Origin: Paenibacillus taihuensis
GTDB lineage: Bacteria > Bacillota > Bacilli > Paenibacillales > Paenibacillaceae
Length of the DNA stretch: 64,000 bases
Assembly: GCF_003386535.1 (NCBI RefSeq)
Contig: NZ_QTTN01000001.1
Coordinates: forward strand, 186,001 to 250,000
Reading direction: 5' to 3'
Each line of letters starts with the position of its first letter. Within the stretch, counting starts at the first letter, position 1. The notes beneath the pieces were generated by a model, which saw nothing but the letters and a program-made list of their open reading frames with translations, had not been told where the DNA came from and ran no database searches. Shown in pieces: positions 35,941 through 44,666 of this stretch. The translations under genes were made by a program, and so were the position numbers.

Positions 35941-37392
35941 ATGTCGAAAGATAAGCAGTTCGTTTCAGCAGAAATCACGCCGCAGAGCGAAGATTTTTCT
36001 CGCTGGTACATCGATGTCATTAAGAAAGCGGAACTGATGGATTATTCCCCAGTGCGCGGCTGTATCGTTTTCCGCCCGGAAGGGTTTGAAATTTGGGAGC
36101 ATATGCGTGATGAGCTGGACCGCAGATTCAAGGAAACCGGTCATCGCAATGCATACTTCCCGATGTTTATTCCAGAGAGCTTCTTCATGAAAGAGAAGGA
36201 GCACGTGGAAGGCTTCAATCCGGAGCTGCCGTGGGTAACTGAGGCGGGCGGCGAGAAGCTGGAAGAGCGTCTGGCGATTCGCCCGACGTCGGAGACGATT
36301 ATCGGTCATATGTATGCGAAGTGGATTCAATCGTACCGCGATTTGCCGGTGCTGATTAACCAGTGGGCGAACGTTGTGCGCTGGGAGAAGCGTACACTGC
36401 CTTTCCTCCGCACGACGGAGTTCCTGTGGCAGGAAGGCCATACCGCTCATGAGAATGAGACGGAAGCGCGTGAAGAAACGAATAAGATGCTCGAGATTTA
36501 CCGCGATTTCTGCGAAAACTACTTGGCGATTCCGGTTATTATGGGTCAGAAAACGCCTTCTGAACGTTTTGCAGGTGCAGTGGATACGTATTCGATTGAA
36601 GCGATGATGAAGGACGGCCGCGCAGTTCAAGCGGGGACTTCCCATTATCTCGGCACTAAATTTGCTGTCGCGTTCGATATCAAATATTTGGACCGCGAGA
36701 ATACGCTTCAATTCTGCCATACCACATCATGGGGCGTATCGACTCGTCTGATGGGCGCCATGATTATGGTGCACGGTGACGACCGCGGTCTTGTACTTCC
36801 TCCGAAGGTTGCACCGACACAAGTGATCATGATTCCAATCGGACCTCCGAAGACGCGCGAGCAAGTCGTCGGCCGTGTGGACGAGCTGTTCGCTGAGCTG
36901 AAGAAAGCCGGCATTCGCGTCAAAGTGGATGACCGCAGCGACGTTAGCCCAGGCTGGAAGTTCAACGAGTACGAAATGCGCGGTGTACCGATCCGTCTTG
37001 AGCTTGGACCTCGTGATATGGAGAAGGGACAAGTTGTTCTCGTATCCCGGATTACAGGGGAGAAACGCATCGTACAGCAAAGCAATTTGAAGGAAGAAAT
37101 TGATAGTATGCTGACTGAGATTCATAATGATATGCTGGAGCGAGCGAAACAGTTCCGTGTCGATCATTCGTACTCGGTTGAAACGTTGGATGAAATGAAA
37201 TCGTTGTTTGAAGAGCAGCGCGGCTTTGCACTTGCGGGCTGGTGCGGCTCGGATGCATGCGAGAGTCAGGTGAAGGAAGAAACGGGCGCAACGAGCCGGA
37301 ATATTCCTTTTGAGCCTGCTGAGGAGAAATCAACTTGCTTGGTGTGCGGAGAGAAAGCAGCGCATTCCGTTGTGTTTGCTCGCGCGTACTAA
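35941..37392 (+). CDS. proS: Prolyl-tRNA synthetase, archaeal/eukaryotic type
   Basis: ProRS, 483 aa, charges tRNA-Pro. It is the short class II form without the bacterial editing insertion. Seen: IRPTSET (class II substrate loop), motif 2 RTTEFLWQEGHTAH, motif 3 region HGDDRGLVLPP, an anticodon-binding domain (about 280-385), and a C-terminal zinc-like domain (CGSDAC ... CLVCG) ending in tyrosine, typical of archaeal/eukaryotic enzymes. ATG 35941 is chosen by homology; the Shine-Dalgarno AGGGGAG is 13 bp away. It occupies the slot where B. subtilis has its 564 aa bacterial-type proS. Confidence 0.95.
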   Translation: MSKDKQFVSAEITPQSEDFSRWYIDVIKKAELMDYSPVRGCIVFRPEGFEIWEHMRDELDRRFKETGHRNAYFPMFIPESFFMKEKEHVEGFNPELPWVTEAGGEKLEERLAIRPTSETIIGHMYAKWIQSYRDLPVLINQWANVVRWEKRTLPFLRTTEFLWQEGHTAHENETEAREETNKMLEIYRDFCENYLAIPVIMGQKTPSERFAGAVDTYSIEAMMKDGRAVQAGTSHYLGTKFAVAFDIKYLDRENTLQFCHTTSWGVSTRLMGAMIMVHGDDRGLVLPPKVAPTQVIMIPIGPPKTREQVVGRVDELFAELKKAGIRVKVDDRSDVSPGWKFNEYEMRGVPIRLELGPRDMEKGQVVLVSRITGEKRIVQQSNLKEEIDSMLTEIHNDMLERAKQFRVDHSYSVETLDEMKSLFEEQRGFALAGWCGSDACESQVKEETGATSRNIPFEPAEEKSTCLVCGEKAAHSVVFARAY

Positions 37393-37408
37393 TGAAATAC
37401 GAGAATGG

Positions 37409-37430
37409 ACGGCCTTCGGGCCGTTTGTTC
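37409..37430 (+). terminator. Hairpin terminator after proS
   Basis: ACGGCC-TTCG-GGCCGT, a 6 bp stem with a stable TTCG loop, followed by a broken T-rich run (TTGTTCTGTTCTG). Located 16 bp after the proS stop and just before polC; probably a weak terminator. Confidence 0.6.
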
Positions 37431-37451
37431 TGTTCTGTGGGGGAGAATTGA

Positions 37452-40400
37452 ATGAACCAAACCGGGGACAAGCGGCAGCGGTTCGAACTGCTGATGAAGC
37501 AGGCGGACTTGCCGCAGCAATTGACAGATGAACATTTTGGGGACGGATATATAGACAAAGTGGTCGTAAGCCGGAGTAACCGGGAGTGGACGTTTTGCAT
37601 TCGCAAAGCGTCTTTGGTTCCTTTACCGGCTTTTACTGTTTTTTGCCGCAGCATTCAAGCGAAGTTTACACATATTGCGCAAATTTCGTTCCAATTTCAG
37701 TTTGGGGAAGATGTGCAGAAGGAAGAGATCGTCGAAACCTACTGGCCGGCATTCTTGGAATGGCTGCAGCATACGAACGCTTCCGTCAATGGCTGGATCA
37801 GCAAGTCGAAGATGGATGTATCCGGTGATATGATCACGATGCATCTGATGGACGAGATGGGACTTGAGCTCGCGCGGAAGAAGAAGATTGACGAGCTCGC
37901 GGTAGATTTTTATCAGCAGCAATTCTCTATCGCGTGTCGTGTGAAGCTGGTTGTCGCAGAGTCGAACCAGGAAGTGTTTGAGGAGTTCAATCAGAAGCGG
38001 GTCATGGAAGAGCGAGAAGTGCTCGAAGCGATGATGACCGCGAGCATCCCTGAAGAGCCGCCGCTTGAAGAAGGGGATGTACGCCTCGTAGTCGGCTACG
38101 ACATTCGCGATGAAGCCGTTCCGATTATGAACATCGTCGAGGAAGAGAAGAAAGTTACCGTTCAGGGTACGGTCTTCGGCCTCGAGGAGAAAGAGCTTCG
38201 AAACGGCAGCACCCTGTTTACATTCAACTTGACGGACTTTACGGATTCCATTGCTATGAAGATGTTTGCAAAGACGAAGGATGACGTCAAAGTTCTGAAG
38301 CAGCTGGCAAACGGCAAATGGGTAAAAGCTCGTGGACGCGTTGAATACGACCGTTTCATGATGGAGCCTGAACTTGTGATGATGCCTTCCGATCTGCATG
38401 AGGTAGTAGCGCCGAAAGAGTCGAAGGACGATGCGGAAGAGAAACGCGTCGAGTTCCATCTCCATACGACGATGAGTACGATGGACGCGGTAACGTCGGT
38501 CGACACATACATTAAACAAGCGGCAAAATGGGGCCACAAAGCAATTGCGATTACCGACCACGGCAACGTTCAATGTTACCCGGAAGCAGCGAAAGCAGCG
38601 AAGAAGCATGGCGTCAAGGTGCTCTTCGGACTTGAAGCGAACGTCGTCAACGATGCTGTTCCGATGGTAATGAACGCGCGTGAAGAAGTGATGCAAACGG
38701 CGACCTATGTTGTATTCGACGTCGAGACAACGGGGCTATCGGTCGTCAACAACAAGATTATCGAGCTTGCAGGCGTGAAAATGCATGAGGGCAAGGAAAT
38801 TGACCGATTCTCCACCTTCATCAATCCGCATGAGAATATTCCGTACAATATTCAACAGCTGACGAATATCACGAATGATATGGTTGCCGATGCACCTGAT
38901 CTTAGTGAGAAAATTGGCGATTTCATTGATTTTGTCGGCGATTCCGTTCTGGTCGCTCATAATGCGCGCTTCGATATGGGCTTCCTGCAGGCAGCCTGCA
39001 AAGCGAATGGCTTGCCTGAAGTGAAGAATCCGGTGCTCGATACACTCGAGCTAGCCCGCTTCTTGCATCCTTCAATGAAGAATCACAGGCTGAATACGCT
39101 CGCAGATAAATATAAAATCAGCCTCGAGAACCATCACCGTGCGATCGATGACTCCATCGCGCTCGGCGGCGTATTGTTCGGACTTATTGGCGATTGCGTC
39201 GCCCGCAATATTACAAGTCTGCATATGCTCAACGACTATGTCGGTCTCGACTTGTCCAATATGCGACCGTTCCACTGCTGTATCTATGCGCTTAATGGTG
39301 AAGGCAAGAAGAACTTATTCAAACTTATTTCGATGTCGCATACGCAGCATTTTAAACGGGTCGCAACGATTCCGAAGAGCAAGCTGACAGAGCTTCGCGA
39401 CGGTCTTCTTATTATATCGGGCTGTGAGAAAGGCGAGTTCTTCGAAGCGGTTATGAATAAATCGGTCGAGGAAGCAGAAGAAGTAGCTCTCTATTACGAC
39501 GTGCTGGAGATTCAGCCAGTCACCTTCTATATGCATCTCGTGGAAAAAGGGTTCGTCGCCAGCCGCGCGGAGATCGAGCAAGCGATTCGTCGTGTCTGTG
39601 AGATTGGAGATAAGCTGGGCAAACCGGTTATCGCGACAGGTAATGTACACTATCTGCATCAGCGGGACAAACTGTTCAGGGACATCACGATTCACGGTAT
39701 TACAGGGTTCAGCCCGCTCAAGGATATCCAGAAGCCGGATGCGCATTTCCGCACGACGAAAGAAATGCTTGAGGAATTTGCTTTCCTTGGCGAAGCTCGC
39801 GCATACGAAGTTGTTATCAAGAACACGTCTGAACTTGCTGATCGCTTCGAGGAGTACAGTATGTTCCCGCCGAAGCTGTTCGTTCCGATTCTCGAAGGTG
39901 CGGACGATGAGATGCGCAACACATGTTACGACACGGCACGCAAGCTTTATGGAGAACCAATTCCTGAAGTCGTCGTAGAGCGGCTGGAGCGGGAGCTTGT
40001 GCCGATCACGAAAGCGGGCTTCGCAGCCAACTATCTCATCTCGGCACGGCTTGTGAAGAAGTCGAATGCAGACGGCTACTTGGTTGGTTCCCGGGGCTCC
40101 GTAGGTTCATCTGTCGTAGCGACATTCCTCGGCATCTCCGAGGTTAACCCGCTTCCGGCGCATTACACCTGTCTCGATGAAGCCTGCAAGTACAGTGAGT
40201 TCTTCCTGGACGGCAGCTACCCAAGCGGATTCGACCTGCCTAATAAGGTTTGCCCGAACTGCGGCAAGCCGCTCAAGGGAGAAGGGCAGGATATTCCGTT
40301 CGAGACGTTCCTTGGTTTCAAAGGCGACAAGGTTCCGGATATCGATCTTAACTTCTCCGGCGAATACCAACCGGTTGCGCATAACTTTACCAAAGAAATG

Positions 40401-41759
40401 TTCGGTCCGGAGAACGTGTTCCGTGCAGGAACAATCGGTACGGTCGCGGAGAAGACAGCATATGGATTTGCGAAGAAATACGAAGAATCATACGGCAAAA
40501 AGTGGCGCGGGGCTGAGCTTGCTCGTCTTGCGAACGGCTGTACGGGCGTTAAGCGAAGCACCGGCCAGCATCCAGGCGGTATCGTCGTAGTGCCGGATTA
40601 CATCGAGGTCGAGGATGTTACTCCGGTCCAGTTCCCGGCGGATGATGTAAATGCCGAGTGGAAAACGACGCATTTTGACTATCACGCCTTCGAGGATAAT
40701 CTGCTGAAGCTCGATATTCTCGGACACGATGATCCGACCATGATGCGGATGCTGCAGGATCTCACAGGTATCGATCCAACGACGATTCCGATGAACGATC
40801 CGAAGGTCATGAGCATGTTCAGCTCGACGGATGCATTGGGCGTCATGCCGGACCAGATTCGTTCCACGGTCGCGACATATGGCGTACCGGAGATGGGTAC
40901 GAAATTCGTTCGTCAGATGCTTGAAGAGACGAAGCCGCAGACGTTTGCCGATTTGCTGCAAATATCAGGCTTGTCTCACGGAACAGGCGTATGGCTAGGC
41001 AATGCGCAGGAACTGATTAAGAACCGTACTTGCACGATTAAGACCGTTATCGGTTGTCGTGACGATATTATGCTTTTCTTAATTTATAAAGCAGGCATGG
41101 ATGCGGGACTCGCGTTCAAAATTACCGAGAGCGTTCGTAAAGGCCGGGGTCTTACGCCGGAGTGGATTGAAGAGATGAAGCGCTGTAAGGTGCCGCAGTG
41201 GTACATTGATTCGTGTCTGAAGATCGAGTACATGTTCCCGAAAGCGCACGCCGCGGCTTATGTCATCTCGGCTGTGCGTACTGCATACTTCAAGCTGTAT
41301 CATCCGATCCATTATTACGCGACGTACTTCTCGATTCGTGCGGAAGACTTTGACCTTGAGCTACTGTGCCAAGGCTACGAAGCAATCGGCCGCCGATTAG
41401 CGGAAATTGAGGCAAAAGGCTTCAACGCTACGCCGAAAGAGAAGAACAGCGTCTCGCTTCTTGAGATGTCGCTCGAAATGACGGCTCGTGGCTTCACGTT
41501 TAAGCCGGTCGATCTGTATCGTTCCGAAGCGACGCGGTTTATCGTCGACGGCACGTCGTTAATCCCGCCGTTCGGCGCAATCAGCGGTATAGGCGAGAAC
41601 GCGGCGAAGAATATCGCCGCCGCTCGCGATTTCGGCGAGTTCTTGTCGATCGAAGACTTCCAACAGAAGTCGAAGGCGTCGAAGACGATCGTTGAGGTGT
41701 TGACGGGGATGGGCTGCTTCCGCGGCCTGCCGGAGTCGAACCAATTGTCGTTGTTCTAA
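37452..41759 (+). CDS. polC: DNA polymerase III alpha subunit PolC (Gram-positive type)
   Basis: PolC, 1435 aa, is the replicative polymerase of low-GC Gram-positives. Domains in order: N-terminal domain, OB fold (about 230-320), PHP part 1 (VEFHLHTTMSTMDA), proofreading exonuclease (DVETTG 423-428), PHP part 2, palm with catalytic PDIDLNFSG (D963, D965), and a zinc-binding loop (CLDEACKY...CPNCGKPL) just before the palm. The family-typical GVKRSTGQHPGG segment and the C-terminal helix-hairpin-helix are present. ATG 37452 follows GGGGGAGAATTG. A terminator follows. Confidence 0.98.
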   Translation: MNQTGDKRQRFELLMKQADLPQQLTDEHFGDGYIDKVVVSRSNREWTFCIRKASLVPLPAFTVFCRSIQAKFTHIAQISFQFQFGEDVQKEEIVETYWPAFLEWLQHTNASVNGWISKSKMDVSGDMITMHLMDEMGLELARKKKIDELAVDFYQQQFSIACRVKLVVAESNQEVFEEFNQKRVMEEREVLEAMMTASIPEEPPLEEGDVRLVVGYDIRDEAVPIMNIVEEEKKVTVQGTVFGLEEKELRNGSTLFTFNLTDFTDSIAMKMFAKTKDDVKVLKQLANGKWVKARGRVEYDRFMMEPELVMMPSDLHEVVAPKESKDDAEEKRVEFHLHTTMSTMDAVTSVDTYIKQAAKWGHKAIAITDHGNVQCYPEAAKAAKKHGVKVLFGLEANVVNDAVPMVMNAREEVMQTATYVVFDVETTGLSVVNNKIIELAGVKMHEGKEIDRFSTFINPHENIPYNIQQLTNITNDMVADAPDLSEKIGDFIDFVGDSVLVAHNARFDMGFLQAACKANGLPEVKNPVLDTLELARFLHPSMKNHRLNTLADKYKISLENHHRAIDDSIALGGVLFGLIGDCVARNITSLHMLNDYVGLDLSNMRPFHCCIYALNGEGKKNLFKLISMSHTQHFKRVATIPKSKLTELRDGLLIISGCEKGEFFEAVMNKSVEEAEEVALYYDVLEIQPVTFYMHLVEKGFVASRAEIEQAIRRVCEIGDKLGKPVIATGNVHYLHQRDKLFRDITIHGITGFSPLKDIQKPDAHFRTTKEMLEEFAFLGEARAYEVVIKNTSELADRFEEYSMFPPKLFVPILEGADDEMRNTCYDTARKLYGEPIPEVVVERLERELVPITKAGFAANYLISARLVKKSNADGYLVGSRGSVGSSVVATFLGISEVNPLPAHYTCLDEACKYSEFFLDGSYPSGFDLPNKVCPNCGKPLKGEGQDIPFETFLGFKGDKVPDIDLNFSGEYQPVAHNFTKEMFGPENVFRAGTIGTVAEKTAYGFAKKYEESYGKKWRGAELARLANGCTGVKRSTGQHPGGIVVVPDYIEVEDVTPVQFPADDVNAEWKTTHFDYHAFEDNLLKLDILGHDDPTMMRMLQDLTGIDPTTIPMNDPKVMSMFSSTDALGVMPDQIRSTVATYGVPEMGTKFVRQMLEETKPQTFADLLQISGLSHGTGVWLGNAQELIKNRTCTIKTVIGCRDDIMLFLIYKAGMDAGLAFKITESVRKGRGLTPEWIEEMKRCKVPQWYIDSCLKIEYMFPKAHAAAYVISAVRTAYFKLYHPIHYYATYFSIRAEDFDLELLCQGYEAIGRRLAEIEAKGFNATPKEKNSVSLLEMSLEMTARGFTFKPVDLYRSEATRFIVDGTSLIPPFGAISGIGENAAKNIAAARDFGEFLSIEDFQQKSKASKTIVEVLTGMGCFRGLPESNQLSLF

Positions 41760-41772
41760 TAGGTTGAGTGGA

Positions 41773-41811
41773 AACCCGGTGCTGTGGTGGCATCGGGTTT
41801 TGTGTTGTTGG
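41773..41811 (+). terminator. Rho-independent terminator after polC
   Basis: A 10-pair stem (AACCCGGTGC with GCATCGGGTT, one G-U) and a 7-nt loop, followed by a T-rich tail (TTTTGTGTTGTT). It lies 13 bp after the polC stop and separates it from the nusA operon. Confidence 0.8.
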
Positions 41812-41840
41812 GTTGTTTGTTTTTGTTCCGTGTGGTTCAG

Positions 41841-41976
41841 GTTCGGCGCAGGCGAACGAGTCCCGTAGGGACGATAGGTATTTGTTTTGATGGTCGAGGT
41901 ACGCCGACCAAAGACTTCCCGCGAAGCTGGCAGTCTATGCGTAGTTCAGGGCAGCCGGAGAGTTTACGTGCCGCCA
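41841..41976 (+). other. Hairpin-dense non-coding stretch downstream of polC
   Basis: Non-coding. Contains consecutive small inverted repeats: GTTCG/CGAAC (41841-41857), GTCCC/GGGAC (41860-41872), TGGTCG/CGACCA (41891-41910) and an AGACT/AGTCT pair enclosing CTTC/GAAG (about 41912-41936). I cannot assign it to a known RNA. It directly precedes the long palindrome at 41977 and may be the outer part of the same repeat element or a decayed one. Confidence 0.45.
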
Positions 41977-42032
41977 TTGAACTTGGAATGCTACCGCGGA
42001 CAGCGGTTCCAATCGAAGCATTCCAAGTTCAA
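41977..42032. repeat. Dispersed palindromic repeat, copy 1
   Basis: Perfect 16 bp inverted repeat (TTGAACTTGGAATGCT at 41977-41992 and its complement at 42017-42032) with a loop that itself contains a 5 bp hairpin (ACCGC/GCGGT). The arms and the flank AACAGCGGCCG are related to the palindrome at 56,761-56,874, so this is a member of a dispersed repeat family. It is non-coding; short open frames across it are not convincing genes. Confidence 0.75.
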
Positions 42033-42134
42033 CAGCGGCCGCAGGCGCATCCCCGAACGGAGCGGCAGCCATGCCCAGCATCGATGCCTTCATTCCCCGC
42101 TCCTGTCAACCCCAATGCCCGCCAGCGCCCCTTA

Positions 42135-42163
42135 TTGTCACCACATCATGGTTATGGTATAAT
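42135..42163 (+). promoter_or_regulatory. Sigma-A promoter of the rimP-nusA-infB operon
   Basis: -35 TTGTCA (42135-42140), 17 bp spacer, -10 TATAAT (42158-42163): near-consensus with ideal spacing. It leaves a leader of about 200 nt before rimP. It is the strongest promoter match in the window. Confidence 0.82.
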
Positions 42164-42195
42164 CTTTCTGGTAATGCTGATGATACGACCTTTTC

Positions 42196-42235
42196 GCAGA
42201 AGAGTGGGGAAACCCACTCTTTACGTTTTGTCTGC
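42196..42235 (+). promoter_or_regulatory. Leader hairpin (GNRA tetraloop) of the nusA operon, possible attenuator
   Basis: A 9 bp stem (AAGAGTGGG / CCCACTCTT) capped by a GAAA tetraloop is flanked by an outer GCAGA/TCTGC helix, and a short T-containing run (TACGTTTTG) follows the inner stem. It lies about 35 nt into the transcript. It could be a weak attenuator or a protein-binding leader, for instance for NusA-dependent control; this is inference. Confidence 0.55.
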
Positions 42236-42371
42236 ACCTTTTTCGCTATACGGAATGTGGAATAACCGCATCTTGCTTGGGGCCTGAGATTCAGCTAAGA
42301 AGAATAAAATTGATCTGCCAGTAACGCCGCCTCTTGCGTGGCGACCAGCTGCAGTGGGAGGTACATCGTTT

Positions 42372-42836
42372 TTGAGCACACCTAAGATCAAAACCGCGGT
42401 TGAGGAAATGGTAAAACCGTTCCTCGATGAGAATGGATTTGAACTCGTCGACGTTGAGTACGTGAAGGAAGGCAGCAACTGGTTCCTTCGTGTCTATGTC
42501 GACAAACTAGAAGGCCACATCGATATCGATGAATGCGGCCGCATTAGCGAATACTTGAGTGAGAAACTTGACGAGAATGACCCGATTTCGGATGCTTACT
42601 TCCTGGAAGTATCCTCGCCTGGTGCGGAACGTCCGCTGAAGAAGCCGGAGGATGTCCACAAATCGGTGGGCAAGCATGTGTTCGTAACGACTTACGAGCA
42701 GATTGGCGGCTTGAAGGAGTTTGAAGGTACTTTGCTTTCTTTTGACGGCGAGGAAGTTGTGGTAGAGATCGGCAAGAAGAAGCACACAATTCCTTATGCC
42801 AAAGTAGCAAGCGCCCGTTTAGCCATCATTTTCTAA
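42372..42836 (+). CDS. rimP: Ribosome maturation factor RimP
   Basis: RimP, 154 aa, assists 30S subunit maturation. Typical motifs: [61 protein letters not shown] 42372 is about 10 bp after GGGAGGT; the upstream GTG in the same frame is part of that ribosome binding site. First gene of the nusA operon, as in B. subtilis (ylxS). Confidence 0.95.
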   Translation: MSTPKIKTAVEEMVKPFLDENGFELVDVEYVKEGSNWFLRVYVDKLEGHIDIDECGRISEYLSEKLDENDPISDAYFLEVSSPGAERPLKKPEDVHKSVGKHVFVTTYEQIGGLKEFEGTLLSFDGEEVVVEIGKKKHTIPYAKVASARLAIIF

Positions 42837-42898
42837 TACGAAAATGCAGGCATGATTATAACGTTAGGGAACCAGTTGAAAGGGGGAACTCATTTCCA

Positions 42899-43996
42899 AT
42901 GAGCATGGAATTTATTGAAGCACTGTCGGAAATCGAAAGAGAGAAAGGGATTAGCAAAGATATTCTGCTCGAAGCCATCGAAGCAGCCCTCATCTCCAGC
43001 TACAAACGCAATTTTAATACCGCCCAAAACGTACGTGTAGATATTAACCGTTTTACAGGTGTTATCAAAGTATACGCACGCAAGCAAGTCGTGGAGGACG
43101 TTCTTGACCCGCGCCTTGAAATTTCCGTGGAAGCATCCCGTGAAATCAACCCGCATTACCAGCTTGATGATATCGCAGAGATCGAAGTAACGCCTCGCGA
43201 TTTCGGTCGTATTGCGGCACAAACTGCGAAGCAGGTAGTTACGCAACGTATCCGTGAAGCAGAGCGCGGTCTGATCTACAATGCATTCATCGATAAAGAA
43301 GAAGACATTGTGAACGGGATCGTTCAGCGTCAAGACGTACGCAACCTGTTCATCGACCTTGGTAAAGTAGAAGCGGTTCTGCCGCTGACTGAACTTATGC
43401 CAACTGACAAGTTCAAACACGGTGATCGTGTGAAATCGTTCATTACCAAGGTTGAGAATACGACGAAGGGCCCGCAAATTTTCCTTTCCCGTACGCATCC
43501 AGGCTTGCTTAAACGTCTGTTTGAGCTCGAAGTGCCTGAAATTTACGATGGCGTCGTTGAGATTCGTTCCGTCGCGCGTGAAGCGGGCTTCCGTTCGAAG
43601 ATCGCCGTACATTCCCGCAATCCTGAAGTAGATCCGGTTGGATCCTGCGTCGGCCAGAAGGGGATGCGTGTACAAACGATCGTTACTGAGCTCAAAGGCG
43701 AGAAGATCGACATCGTACGCTGGTCCGAGAGTGTTGAGGAATATGTGGCGAATGCGCTTAGCCCTTCGAAAGTAATCGAAGTTATCGTATACGAGCAAGA
43801 GAAGATGGCGCGCGTTATCGTGCCGGATTATCAATTGTCGCTTGCGATCGGCATCAAAGGCCAGAACGCTCGCCTCGCTGCGAAGCTGACAGGCTGGAAG
43901 ATTGATATCAAGAGCGAGACACAGGCGGAGCAAGAATTTGGCCGTCCAAAATCGCAGGTGGGCACGATGCACCAGGATTCCGTTTCCATCGACTAA
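42899..43996 (+). CDS. nusA: Transcription termination/antitermination factor NusA
   Basis: NusA, 365 aa, binds RNA polymerase and nascent RNA. It has an N-terminal RNAP-binding domain (about 1-125), S1 (about 135-200), and KH1 and KH2 (about 200-345; VGSCVGQKGMRVQTIV and LAIGIKGQNARLAAKLTGWKI-type loops). The acidic C-terminal repeats of E. coli NusA are absent, as usual in Bacillota. ATG 42899 is 10 bp after AGGGGGAA. Confidence 0.97.
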   Translation: MSMEFIEALSEIEREKGISKDILLEAIEAALISSYKRNFNTAQNVRVDINRFTGVIKVYARKQVVEDVLDPRLEISVEASREINPHYQLDDIAEIEVTPRDFGRIAAQTAKQVVTQRIREAERGLIYNAFIDKEEDIVNGIVQRQDVRNLFIDLGKVEAVLPLTELMPTDKFKHGDRVKSFITKVENTTKGPQIFLSRTHPGLLKRLFELEVPEIYDGVVEIRSVAREAGFRSKIAVHSRNPEVDPVGSCVGQKGMRVQTIVTELKGEKIDIVRWSESVEEYVANALSPSKVIEVIVYEQEKMARVIVPDYQLSLAIGIKGQNARLAAKLTGWKIDIKSETQAEQEFGRPKSQVGTMHQDSVSID

Positions 43997-44029
43997 TTTT
44001 GGGATAGCCGTGTTCAGGGGGGATGCAGG

Positions 44030-44350
44030 GTGAGACCGAGAAAAATACCACTGCGCAAATGTGTGGCCTGCCAGGAGATGAAGCCGAAGAAGGAATTGAT
44101 TCGTGTCGTTCGAACGCCGGACGAAGCGGTATTGATTGACTTGACTGGCAAAAAAGCCGGCCGTGGCGCATATATGTGCGGCAAAGTGTCCTGCTTCAAG
44201 CTTGCAAAGAAGAGCAAAGCGCTGGACCGTGCACTGAAACAGTCCGTCGGCACCGAAATCTATGATCAGCTGGAACAAGATTTTATAGCAGTCGAGGATG
44301 AATTTAACGCGAATAAGGATGCGATGGATGACGATGACGAAGAAGCATAA
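44030..44350 (+). CDS. rnpM: YlxR/RnpM family RNase P modulator
   Basis: A 106 aa DUF448 protein. Conserved: RKCVACQEMKPKKELIRVVR and the KAGRGAYMC loop, which form the RNA-binding face. In B. subtilis YlxR (RnpM) binds RNase P RNA and modulates its activity. GTG 44030 lies 6 bp after AGGGGGGA. An acidic C-terminal tail (DDDDEEA) extends beyond the core. It overlaps ylxQ by 23 bp. Confidence 0.93.
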   Translation: MRPRKIPLRKCVACQEMKPKKELIRVVRTPDEAVLIDLTGKKAGRGAYMCGKVSCFKLAKKSKALDRALKQSVGTEIYDQLEQDFIAVEDEFNANKDAMDDDDEEA

Positions 44351-44666
44351 AGCACTTTCCTTACTCGGCATGGCGATGCGGGCAGGCAAGCTCGTAACCG
44401 GGGACGAAACCGTACTGAAGGCGGTTCGGCAAGGAAAAGCTAAAATCGTCATAGTTGCCGCGGATGCATCAGATAATACAAAGAAGAAGTTTCGGGACAA
44501 ATGCGCCACCTATAATGTCAAGCTAATTGAAGCATTTGACCGGATTACGATCGGGGAAGCGATTGGCAAGTCGGAGCGAGTGCTGCTCGGCGTAACCGAT
44601 GCAGGCTTCTCGAAGAGCATCGCACAGAGCTTAACTGAACCTTCGGAGGTGGAGTATATTGACTAA
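44328..44666 (+). CDS. ylxQ: L7Ae-family ribosome-associated protein YlxQ
   Basis: A 112 aa L7Ae/L30e-fold RNA-binding protein that recognises K-turns. The core contains [21 protein letters not shown] and [16 protein letters not shown] 44328 has AAGGA 8 bp upstream; ATG 44334 is an alternative. Conserved between ylxR and infB in Bacillota. It overlaps infB by 8 bp. Confidence 0.92.
   Translation: MTMTKKHKALSLLGMAMRAGKLVTGDETVLKAVRQGKAKIVIVAADASDNTKKKFRDKCATYNVKLIEAFDRITIGEAIGKSERVLLGVTDAGFSKSIAQSLTEPSEVEYID

Noticed and set aside
37623-38696. Long minus-strand open frame (357 codons) inside polC
   Set aside because: It lies wholly antisense to a highly conserved gene, has Cys/His/Arg-rich composition typical of reverse-frame reading, and has no convincing ribosome binding site.
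41784-42287. 167-codon + strand open frame after polC
   Set aside because: Runs through the terminator, the palindrome and the rimP promoter; low-complexity product without family signal.
42164-42371. tRNA gene before rimP, as in E. coli metY
   Set aside because: No cloverleaf, T-loop GTTCRA or CCA-compatible acceptor stem is visible in the leader.
42890-44509. 539-codon minus-strand open frame opposite nusA-ylxR-ylxQ
   Set aside because: Spans three well-supported + strand genes and shows no family features.
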